Source: Glandiceps talaboti (Eukaryota; Hemichordata; Enteropneusta; Spengelidae). From it: a stretch of 20,000 nucleotides of DNA. Below, piece by piece: positions 1 to 10,800 of this stretch. The stretch spans positions 24,498,503 to 24,518,502 of the forward strand of contig NC_135551.1 of assembly GCF_964340395.1 (NCBI RefSeq). Reading direction: 5' to 3'. Position 1 is the first letter of the stretch, and every line of letters starts with the position of its first letter. The translations under genes and the position numbers were made by a program. The notes below the pieces were generated by a model that saw only the letters and a program-made list of their open reading frames with translations, was not told the DNA's origin and did not search any database.

Positions 1-614
1 TATATATATGAAAGGTTCAACAAAACAAAGTGCAGGTATGGACCCGTAGTGGCAGAAACTATCTGTCGAATGTCATTGACACGTCAACGAACCGTATATC
101 CATGAACTTAAAAGTTGACCTTCGTCACCACGGTCAATATCAGGTATGATTATTGTCAACAAACTGTATAGCTGCTGTATACGCAGAAATGCATCGAAAA
201 CCAATACCTGGTTCTTGTTATCTACTACATGGCTAGAGATGGCGCACAACTAGTCAGTCACTCTGGATTAGATACTACACCCATAAACTAGTCTAACTCT
301 TTGGTCAAACAGTTGCAGTTAAGGTGACACGGGTGACACGTGAACACACTACGGCGTACCGTTGGACATAAAAAACACATATCTGTAATACCATGGCAAT
401 ATGAATTGAATAAGAGTAGGATACTTATAAATGTTATAATGTTATGTGTGGAAATTACCATCGTTCACTTTCCATTCCACTGGATCGATGAGTTGTCGCT
501 GGTATCCCGTTCATTACATAAATTATAATAAAACATGACATTCTGTATAATAGCAATGCCGACGATGTTAGAGTCAGCAACAATAGTGTTATCAGTGGCT
601 TCTCGTCCTCACTG

Positions 615-616
<2 letters not shown>
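1..616. other. Non-coding, no recognised feature
   Basis: AT-rich sequence with only short open frames that lack codon bias, splice context or recognisable protein similarity. I see no exon, RNA gene or mobile element here. Confidence 0.6.
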
Positions 617-645
<29 letters not shown>

Positions 646-839
646 GTAGGTAGGTAGGTAGGTAGGTATGTATGTATGTATGTATGTATGTATGTATGTA
701 TGTATGTATGTATGTATGTATAGATGGCTGGCTGGATGGATGGATAGATGGATGGATGGATGACACACACACACACACATACACACATACACACACATAC
801 ATACATACATACATACATACATACATACATACATACATA
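617..839. repeat. Compound tetranucleotide/dinucleotide microsatellite
   Basis: Successive blocks run GATA, GGTA, TATG (about 667-721), TGGA/TGGC (about 725-761), CA-rich (about 762-799) and CATA (about 799-838). The TATG and CATA blocks are reverse complements, so the locus is a large imperfect inverted repeat with about 40-nt arms around a roughly 80-nt centre. The open frames rich in Tyr-Val-Cys-Met or His-Thr-Tyr-Ile across it are products of the repeat and not genes. Confidence 0.97.
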
Positions 840-3441
840 AACGCGTACACATTTTATGCATGACACGCAGCGTCATTGTATTTATATACGTTTCATACAT
901 TTCTCTGTGTAACATGTCTATACATGTACATGTAGACGTACCCTATACCGTATACGTGCGTATATTATTTTTAGTATTTTAGTTTGCATTATTTGGGACG
1001 AGGTCATTCTGTTTTTCTTAAATGACATTGGTATACGTGTAACAGTTGTTGACCATTGTTTTGTTATGGTTTCTTCGACATTCATGCCTTCGAGTATATA
1101 TTACAATGGCCCAATATACCAGCAACTGCAATGAAACACACATATATAGTTTATTCAAATTATGTTGTGGATTTGGTCACTGTGAAATTTGTACAGAATG
1201 CAACATCGACACTAATATATTATTCCCCAACGTTTTCCTTCCTCCGGTCAAGGAAAATACGAGTGACCTATGGGACCTTCTCATTGTGAATCGCTAGGCT
1301 ACGGTCACGCTATTTTCAGGCTGAACGAAGACAAATATAGAGGAATAATATAAGTATGCCTCCTCATGCAATATTCGGGAAAATAATGGTGATTTGAAAT
1401 GTTTGACTTATATTTTGAGTACCACAGAACCAGTGACGTAGACACGGGTTGTGGTGACATAGAACAACCAGGGTATTTAATCCACAGTTTCTGTTCAAGG
1501 ACACTAAGTCTTGTGCATGGTATCATCCGTGTTGTAAATGAAAACCGTCTATATATAAGGCTTCAGTATCTTCTACTCCGGCATGAACTCACCTTATAAG
1601 CACAAGGTCATGATATGTTTTGTTTAAAAAAAGAAGATTTCCTTGTAGCATTTACCTTTGCTGTATTTGTGAATACATTATTTAACTTCCCTATATCTTG
1701 TTTATCGTTAGCTATCTCTTGTACACTGTAAACGAACAATATACACGTAAATGTTAGCCCGCAGAGACTTGCAGTTTTCGTGTGTAGGGACGTCTTTTAA
1801 TCAATTTTTGAAACATCCCATAGTATTCGTTATAATTTTTGCATTCACATAGTCACATTGTGTAGATTTAAAGAAGTGAATTTCAGGCAATAGAAAATGG
1901 GTTTTCAACAAGAAACGTATGCCAAGAAAGAGTAAAGCACGGAAATGTTGTGGTCACACCCCCGTTGGTAAGGTGAAACTGCTACTATCGATGCATGGAG
2001 TTTCGTGCACGTTCACTTATACGATGGATAGTGTTTATGCTCAGAGTTTTATGGAACGTCCACGTGGGGTTCGGATACATTCAGATTAAAAAACATTGTC
2101 TTTTAAGGCAGGTCTGTTTTCCCAGACCCCGTTACCATCTCCCCCGGGTCTGTAGTGAACTCTTGCCGCATTCCCTGACGTGACCTTTTACCCCAACGCA
2201 TCATTCTATAAATGTTCATAGTTAAAAAGTTGCCTGTACTGGTGTAACTGTGCACATAAAAAGGCGTGGCGTCATCTAGGGCGTAAAGAACACAGTTTGT
2301 CTCCTGTTTCCAACTACCAGGTAGGTTCTTTGGTATGAGTCGTGTTTTTATGTGATAGATTTTAACACTAATAAGTCCATCTGCCAAATTAACAACATTA
2401 CCCAATGATATGCATTCTCTAACAAGTTAAAAATATTACCTACCGAAGCAGCCTGTTCCTGGGGCTTTTGCTAACATTTCAACTAAAGGTGACAAGGCAA
2501 TCGTTGGCAATGATGACTGCATACTTTCATAACATATTTTCGAGTTTAGAGACTATATTCCGCCCTCTCTTGTAAGAAAGTAGCTCGACATTTGAGAAAT
2601 GTCAAGTTAGATTGGATTTTCAGAAATTGATACAACGGTATGCCATCTAAAATTGATGGAAAACACGGGACTATCACGTGTCAATAGTTATATCAATAGG
2701 AATATATTGAAAATAGTAATTAATGTGTACACGAATTACCACCGTCATGCATGGATATTCTGAAATAAGCTTATAGACAGAGAGACAACGAAATAGTTTT
2801 AATAGAAATAATACATCATAGGCATGCAATGGATGTGCTGATATTTGGGCGTGGCACCATGGTATTTGTATCGTTGAGTACACATCTATAAGCTTACGTT
2901 TAGAATTGACCTTAAAGTTAACCGATTGTGTAACAGGCGAACATTGACACTTTCTTCTAGATTTTTACCCGCTAAATGTTCCAAATTTGTGATTTGCCAT
3001 AAAAGTACTTTGATACATAAATATACATTAATTAAAGGGTGTGCTCAACAATCGTGCAGTGTGTCTATGCTACATAGCTCTATAGGGGAGCAAAAAACGG
3101 AATAGTCAACAGAATCCCATCACTTTTGTAAACAAAGGAGAGTTTCCATATTGTGATAAATGTCGTAAAACGGGAGTGATTATATATTGCAAAAATGATA
3201 TAGTTTTCGACATGTGATCATAAAAATGGGAATCCGTAAGAATTGCAATATACTCAACATCCCCTGTAATCAGTAGACATTATAGCTCTCACAATGTGAT
3301 GAGCATTTATGGCCAAACTCGGGACAAATATTTCCTTTTAATCACCATGCAATGAAAACAATCGATTTTCTTAAAAGTCATATTGGCCAGTATTGGTATT
3401 GGCTTACCCATTTATTTCGAACTCGAAATCAAGAAATAACC
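840..3441. other. Non-coding, probably intergenic or 5' flank
   Basis: No exon, RNA gene or transposon recognised. A TATATAAGG sequence at 1551-1559, followed by a pyrimidine-rich stretch, resembles a core-promoter TATA box, but no linked exon can be shown. A perfect 6-bp hairpin (GGTCTG/CAGACC) lies near 2111-2128 in a locally GC-rich patch. All other open frames are short and look random. Confidence 0.5.
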
Positions 3442-3483
3442 TGACCTGGTGAAAGGTCAGACGATAGGCCTGACCCGTGACCT
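3442..3483. promoter_or_regulatory. Cluster of nuclear-receptor half-sites (ER6 plus DR1)
   Basis: TGACCT at 3442-3447 and AGGTCA at 3454-3459 form an everted repeat with a 6-bp spacer (ER6). TGACCC at 3471-3476 and TGACCT at 3478-3483 form, on the minus strand, a direct repeat AGGTCA-C-GGGTCA with a 1-bp spacer (DR1). Such arrangements are known binding sites for nuclear-receptor dimers, DR1 in particular for RXR heterodimers and HNF4. The cluster lies about 2 kb upstream of the lipase start codon. That it works as an enhancer or promoter element is inference. Confidence 0.4.
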
Positions 3484-3526
3484 GGAGAGTTCAAACATGG
3501 TACATAAATTTGATTTGACAGTACTC

Positions 3527-3534
3527 TATAAAGG
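3527..3534 (+). promoter_or_regulatory. TATA-like box downstream of half-site cluster
   Basis: TATAAAGG lies 44 bp after the ER6/DR1 cluster and matches the metazoan TATA consensus. The lipase start codon lies just after a splice acceptor, so a 5' UTR exon must lie upstream if that acceptor is used, and this is one candidate site for its promoter. TATA-like strings are common in AT-rich DNA, so confidence is low. Confidence 0.2.
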
Positions 3535-5214
3535 TAATATGAAAAATAATGATGACGAAAGCTCCAAATAGAGATATATATGTTACAACCAGTGAATATA
3601 TGACGTTGAGGAAATTCTTTTCAAAAGATCCCCAAAAGTGTACAGATAGGGTAACGATTTCAAACTCTGAGAGATTGAATAAAGAGCCTAGAAATCATTG
3701 AAAACCAAAAACACAGATTATAACCAACCAATACTAAATACCATTGAGCTCAAAATCTCAGCACAATTTCATTTGTATGTGTCAATTAAAAAAAAGTATT
3801 ATATGTCTTTCCGGAAAACCAATATTGACTCAAAGTCCACGGTTCAATACCAGATTCTCATATTACTATTATCCTATCAGAGGAGCCATGGCAATTAGAT
3901 GGGACCGTTCTTTTGTTTAGGACTAACTTTCTAATGTCTGCCTGACAACTGTTTTTTCTCAATTCAACCCATAATCCGACATTGACAGTTAGCACAGTAA
4001 AATTAGACCATTTTTAGAATCAAATGTGGGCGTCGAGTACGGGAAATATGCCTTGTAAAAGCTTGGCGATTTCCTTGAAAGCAAACAGACAGTGAACACC
4101 AAAAGAATATTACTTCAAAAAAGACAAGGGACAAGGTTTGATTTGCCCTACTAGTCTATGGGGAGATTTATAGAACTTTGATTTCAAGGGAATTAATCCC
4201 GAGGTACATTCTATCTTAAAGTTCACACATAAAGTAAAGCAGAATGCTCGAGGTCAAAACAAGAATTTTTAGACATTCTGACGTTTTGAAGCAAAACTTT
4301 TACCATATTTTTGAGCTAATTTGTTCACACTCTAAACGAATACGAATTCAAAATAATATAGCATCAAATATAAATTCACTTGTCATGTTTTTCCGTACAA
4401 TAAACCATTTTGATACCCTTTGGAACATTATTAGATATATTGTGATTGTTTAAGGGAATGCTCTTTTCGCATAGCCGTGTGTTTGCTTCGGAAAAGAGGA
4501 CATCGTAAAACCCATAACCTATGTATTATGAACGCCAAGTGATAGAAGTGATATGGTCTGTCAGCAGCATGGTGTTCCCATATAGGCTTATTCACATTTT
4601 AAAAAAATATTTAAGAAAAGAATGTTACAAAGACTTCAGTCTGAAAACTACTCAGTGATCAAAAAACGTATGAAGTTGATTTTAGGATCTGCCCTTTTTC
4701 ATTACAACCACACTTTTACCATACACGTTGGAGCCAACGCCTATACTTTATCTACACTAATATTACTATTCATAACGAAATGAACTTCTTTTATTGTCAG
4801 TTCATTCAGATATAACTGTATATGACAGGTACTCAATTTGACCTCAAATCTACCAACTCTAAATGAGACATTTTGGTTGAATGTGACTTTTCAAGTTATT
4901 GTCCTTATTGCAATTGGTTATTGTTAGCATGATATTTCACATAAAATGTACAACGGGGACAAATATGTTGAACCCATCGTCAACGAACAGAGGACAAACA
5001 TACGGGTAATTTGTAATGTATCTTTGACGGGTAAACAACAATTCAACGGAGTGTTCCAAATTTAACACTGTCTGCATCAATAAAGTCAAACTTATGCAGG
5101 CAGGTACGACATTAAGAGTATGCCACTGTACATGCTAAACAAGCTACAAAGAGCACTGTCATCAATACAATGTGCATTATTAAATGATTAGAATGTTATG
5201 GTTACCCTGCTCCC

Positions 5215-5217
<3 letters not shown>
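3535..5217. other. Non-coding; may include 5' UTR exon or intron of lipase gene
   Basis: No coding exon recognised. If the acceptor at 5437-5438 is real, part of this stretch is transcribed as the first intron and a non-coding first exon. A 69-codon open frame at 4244-4453 has no recognisable features and is probably chance. Confidence 0.4.

Positions 5218-5274
<57 letters not shown>
5218..5274 (+). repeat. (CAA)n triplet microsatellite
   Basis: About 19 perfect CAA units. The tract ends about 164 nt upstream of the first coding-exon acceptor of the lipase gene, so it is probably in the 5' UTR intron. Confidence 0.97.
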
Positions 5275-5430
5275 CCAAACGATATATGAGTTGATAAAAC
5301 TTTATGAAATGTTTCCTGTTAACCATGCATATTTCACACTGCAAGGCGATTTTAATATTTCATGACAGTTTCACCACGTTAAATTCACGTTTCTGATCAC
5401 TTGGGTCATATTTCAATAAAATACTCTTTT

Positions 5431-5438
5431 TTATGCAG
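5431..5438 (+). promoter_or_regulatory. Probable 3' splice site of a 5' UTR intron
   Basis: A T-rich run ending in ATGCAG with AG at 5437-5438 lies 21 nt before the start codon. An in-frame TAA at 5448-5450 separates it from the ATG, so the exon sequence before the ATG is untranslated. This predicts at least one upstream non-coding exon. Transcription starting close to the ATG cannot be excluded. Confidence 0.5.
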
Positions 5439-5459
5439 GGAGTTTGGTAAAGGAAAAAC

Positions 5460-5618
5460 ATGGGTATTCTTGAGTCAAAGCCGGAAGAGTCTTTCTGGGA
5501 CTCAGAGAGCCTGAATTCCCCGGATGACAATGACTTGGACAAGTATGACTACCCATTTGAAAACCTAGTATTTGAAGGAGGCGGGGTAAAGACAATTTCT
5601 TATCATGGTACTCTGAAG
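5460..5618 (+). CDS. Lipase coding exon 1: N-terminus and glycine-rich motif
   Basis: 53 codons in a strong Kozak context (AACATGG). It begins Met-Gly-Ile-Leu-Glu-Ser, followed by an acidic linker (about residues 9-30) and then the first patatin strand and oxyanion-hole motif NLVFEGGGVKTISYHGTLK. The residue after the lysine is Thr45, where the family usually has Gly. Donor AAG|GTAGGT, phase 0. Confidence 0.9.
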
Positions 5619-7787
5619 GTAGGTTTATTATAAGTGTTAATTAACTTTACTATGCAGATGCTGTTTTGTTGTTATTTGAACACTTTAGCATTTTATAGCC
5701 TGCGTAGCGTATAATTGCATCGCGTAAAATAACATTACACATAACCTAATAATGACAATTAATGATATAACATATTCAAGTAAATAGTTATAACATGTTT
5801 ACCATGACAGAAAAAGAAGACATGTCTATCCTCATTGTTGGAACATAATACAGGATATAATATAACATAGCATCAGCACATAACATAACAGATAGTACCA
5901 CAACATAATAAAACATAGCGTATAATGTATCATAACAATATGAGATAATATATAACATAACGTAACATAACTATTTATGTGGTGTCACCTTGTGTCTCAT
6001 TGCATATGTATGCTTCAACATTAGTTAAATTTTACAAAGGCAGCCATTCAGGGCATTCTTGTTAACAGCACATGAATCTTTGTATGTAATGAGGACATAC
6101 TGTACCACTGTGACCTAACTCTTGACAATTAGCCAGTGCATGCGATGACAATAGTCACTGTGTATTAGGGCAAATGTAAGTGCGTGTAAGGGCAATACTT
6201 AAAACGTACCCCATAACATTATATTGGTTATTGTTTTTGAGGGCAATACATTCTGTTTATCATGACACTAGTAACAATCTGCGCGAAGCAATGTTACTAA
6301 TGTATACACTCTTTTATCTCGAAGGGGAAATCAAAACAAGTTGTACAGAATGCCACATGATTACATGCTTGGTAATGATAAACCGGGCTGAAAGCATGAA
6401 CACAGTCTGATAGATTTATTTAAATAAACAAAAAGACAAGATATTTTAAACACTATTTAAATATTCTACTACAAACCTGGATCGAAGACAGTTCATCTGG
6501 TATACCATATCTGCATTTCAAGGTCGAAAGGATAAACATTTGATATTAAATCTTGCTTTCAAAGATCTGTGCAAGTCAAGCCAATTGTGTACATACTTGT
6601 TTATCAATATAGTAATGGTCAAGAGAATAACCTTGTTCATATCATAACACAAATACAGGGATGTCAACTTTGACCCATCATTCAATGCATATGATAAGGA
6701 CTGTATATCCCTTAAGAATTTCATAGCCGGTCCCCCTTTACCAACTTAATTGCAATTATACCAAGTGCAAGCCAGGTTGTGTGCGCTCAAACAAAAAGCT
6801 AAGGCACCTACCCTGGTTGTTCAACGTCACAATAGCACGCATCTACGACATTGTGCTGTGGTTATCGAAAAATGAGTGAACCCGTTCAGAATCTTCATCA
6901 TTTTCACTTTATTTATGAAATTAAAATGGCACAAGTATTATTATATTATGTCGAATATTTTTTTTCTTCAGACCAAAACCACTCGTGGCATTAGACATTT
7001 GTCACTACTCGTCCTCAACTCGTAGGGACAAGACCCCGTATCTCACCCGTATTTTCTTCAAAATATTGGGAAATAATATCTTATTATCTCTACATTGTAT
7101 GTTGTGAAATTGGATAATGGAATAAACGCCATTATATAGACGTGACCTTTAGCTTTCAGGTATTAGTACAATGCCTGTACTCGAGCAGTGCGCATCTCAA
7201 CAATTGCTATTAGCATATTAAGATATAAATAGTATTTTGTAATAAAAGCCTGTATGATATCAATACATATGTGGGTTATTTCTGTGCAGGCTTGCAATGC
7301 TGTCAGTTTCTAACCTTCTAACCCTATGTATGCATATATAAATATATTGGATAGCGCCACAAGCGTCGGCTTTCCTTAGGCTATTTGGTTTGGACCCATC
7401 ATATTGACAAACAAAAGGTTGCCAGATGTGCACCAAGTTAAATGTAACAATATAAGATTTTGTGATTAAATAGCCATCTTTATATCATTTATTTGTCCTC
7501 TTCTATTGCCTCTGTGTTGTCTTACTACCTATAAAGCAAAAAAAATTCCTCTGAAATACTATATATTTTCGACTGTGAATTGATTTTCATAAAAATGTTC
7601 CATAGATTGTGCATGACGTCAGTTAGCTCATTTTGATCACAGGGTTATTCAAATTGACGCCAAGGGGTTTAAATGAAGTGAGCAAAACTTAACAATTTAA
7701 CCTGTATTATTCTTCTAAAACTAATTGAACTCGTACATCAACAAGAACAAGAACAATAACAGCAACAGCAGCAGCAGCAGCAACAGC

Positions 7788-7833
<46 letters not shown>

Positions 7834-10800
7834 GAAATATATGAAATTTGATTTGATGTTGACACATGGCATCATGATTAATGACACAATATCCGTCATG
7901 TAACAATGAAATTGTCGATGGCAAAATATTGACATGATCCGTATATTATCCATTATAAGACATCATGAAGAAATATATCGATTTCAGGTTCTGAAACGTG
8001 TGGGAATATTCAAGAAGGTAAAGAGATTTTCTGGTGCGAGTATTGGCAGTGTGTTAGCAGCATTACTAGCGGTGGGATACGATCCCGATGAAGTAGTACC
8101 CATGATGTCAAAGGAAAGGGACAGTTATCTTGAAGGTATTTTGTCATAGGTTACTCGGTGTGGTGTCAAAGGTTACCTGTTATAATTTGAACTATATTCT
8201 TTAAAAGTGGCCTTTAATTGGCTCCTTGACAATTTAAATAATTTTTACATAATCTCAAAATCTCACGCAAATCGATTTTAGAAACCAAGTATGAAGTCAA
8301 AATATGCACAATTAAAATAATAGCACTGTGAAAATTAAAAGAATTAGCATACAATCTTATATATAATGGCCACTCTTCTATTCCTACCAAGATAAAAAGT
8401 TTCTGTAATGGAACTTCTGTTATTCATACAGAAATTCCAGATATAGTTGATGTTTTCAACAATCACTTTGTTAACATTGGTGAAAAACTTGCTAAGAATA
8501 TTCAGGCAAATGGAAACGGTTGTTTTCGTGACTTCATGGGTGACTATGTACCTCACTGTTTCTTCCTAAAGCCAACTTCAGTTGGGGAAGTAGAAGACAT
8601 TATTTCAAGCTTAAATGTACACAAAGCATCAGGCTGGGACAAAATCGATGCAAAACTGCTAAAGTATGCTATGCCATATGTTTCAAAACCTTTATGTAAC
8701 ATTGTAAATTTATCTTTCTCAACTGGATGTTTTCCAGACTCCCTTAAAATTGCGAAGGTTATTCCGCTCTTCAAAAAAGGAGATCCAGAAGAGACGGGAA
8801 ATTACAGACCAATTTCAATTTTGCCAATCATTAGCAAAGTATTTGAAAAAATAATGTGTAAACGTGTTGTGAATTTTGTAGAGAAACATGACTTGCTCTT
8901 TCAGCACCAGTATGGTTTTCGTGAAAAGTACAGCTGTAAACTTTCACTTATTAGCCTTGTTCAACACTTATTGGATGAACTAGACAAAGGAAAATCTACA
9001 ACAGGCATATTTATAGACTTCTCAAAGGCATTTGATACTGTTAACCATAACATTTTATTGTCAAAACTCGATCACCAAGGCATTAGAGGGGTGGCATTGG
9101 ATTGGTTTAAAAGTTATTTGGATTCAAGATGTCAATTTGTGAGTATTGGTAATATAGAATCAATGAAACAAAACATAACTTGTGGTGTTCCTCAAGGGTC
9201 TATTTTGGGCCCAATACTTTTCCTCATTTACATAAATGATTTACCAAACTCTTCAGATATTTTCAATTTTAGGCTTTACGCCGATGATTCGAACCTGTTT
9301 CATTCACCTGAGAAGTGTTCTTCATCAACAAACACCAGCAATATAAACTCAGCCCTTGCAAATGTTACAAACTGGTGTGATGCGAACAAATTAACAGTAA
9401 ATTCTGCTAAATCACACGCATTACTCATTGGTGGTAGACACAAACCTCATAATGCACAAGGTTCAGTTCAGTTGAAAGATATGGCTATTAACTTTGTCAG
9501 TAATACCTCTTATGTTGGAGTATATTTGGATAGTAAAATGTTATGGAATTGCCACATTTTAGAAGTGAAGAAAAAAATGAGTAAGCTAACTGGTATTTTG
9601 TACAGACTTCGTTATACAGTTCCTCAGCATATTCTTTTGATGATATATAATACACTTGTTCTTCCCCATCTGTCATATGGACTTGAAGTATGGGGCTGTA
9701 CATATCAGTCTTACCTCAAAGATATACTAATCATCCAAAAGAAAATTGCTCGCATAATTACCTTCAGTAGTTACAACACCCACTCTCCCCCCTTATTTAA
9801 ACGCCTCCTAATGCTAGATGTATACAAGCAACGTGATTACCAAATAGGAATTTTTGTTCACGATGTGATCAATGGCAATGTTCCGCCATACTTCTCAAAT
9901 TTCTTTTCCAAGATAGGTCATTGTTACGACACCAGGCAACAGAAGCGAAATGATTTAAGCATCCCAAAATACAACAATAATTACGGTCAATTTAGCACAA
10001 AGTTCACTGGGGCCAAAATTTGGAACTCTATCCCTTCCCATATAAGAGACACTCGAAGTCGGACTACGTTCAAAGCTAATTTCAAAAGCCATCTTCTTAG
10101 CCAGTATTAGTTGATGTATACCATTTTGTTCTTTCTTTTAAGATTTGTCATTGTTTCCGAATTTAGTTAAATACTTCTCCGGATTTGTGTGATATGTATG
10201 TTTTTGTTTTGTTTTGTTTTGTTTTGCTTTGTTGTTGTTGTTGTTTTTTTCTCTGAGGACAAAACTCGATTAGTTGTTTCGTCAACTATTTTTGCCCTCA
10301 TTAAAAATAAATAAATTAAAATTAAAAATTAAAAAATTAAACTTTAAGGTAGAGAAAAATTTCGCCCGAGTATTTAAGTATGGATATGAGAGTTCCATAA
10401 ATTGCCGTAGATATTATTATGTACATTCTCATAACTGACACCGAGATATTTCCGCAATCATTTTCTTTTTACAGATCATGCATGTGCTGTTTTCAGCCTC
10501 GTTCCAAACATCATCAAAGATTACGGTTGGAATCCTGGGAAGAAAATGCTCTCATGGATGGGTGATAAGTTAGAAGAGAAAACTGGGAAAAGAAATCTGA
10601 CATTCAAAGAGGTAATTTTCATATAAAATGCAAAGATGAAATGTTTCAACAACGTTAGGTATTATTCCGTGTCGGGAAGTATTACCTATCTAACCAAGAT
10701 GTAGCGCTAGAAATCAACGGTCTCGCGGTAAATGCAACATATTAGGGAATGTACAGTTTCTATCAGTGAATCATGACATAGTGATTCGAAGAAACAAATG

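Larger units (their letters stand above)
5619..7987 (+). other. Lipase intron 1
   Basis: A 2369-nt intron from GTAGGT to TTTCAG. It holds a degenerate ATAAC/ATAACAT-rich stretch (about 5850-5970) and a CAG/CAA microsatellite near its 3' end. The short open frames inside it show no protein-like features. Confidence 0.85.
8136..10474 (+). other. Lipase intron 2, hosting a LINE insertion
   Basis: The 2339-nt intron is mostly a same-orientation, 5'-truncated LINE. Native intron sequence remains at about 8136-8350 and 10347-10474. Without the insertion the intron would be about 0.35 kb. Confidence 0.85.

Noticed and set aside
455-915. Long minus-strand open frames with Tyr-Val-Cys-Met and Ile-His-Thr-Tyr runs
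   Set aside because: They are translations of the 617-839 tetranucleotide microsatellite; several frames are open at once, as expected for a repeat.
1551-1559. TATATAAGG as a promoter of a separate upstream gene
   Set aside because: Good match to a TATA box, but no coding exon follows, and such strings are frequent in this AT-rich sequence.
7721-7953. Poly-Leu and poly-Cys proteins on the minus strand
   Set aside because: Produced by the CAA/CAG repeat in intron 1, not by a gene.
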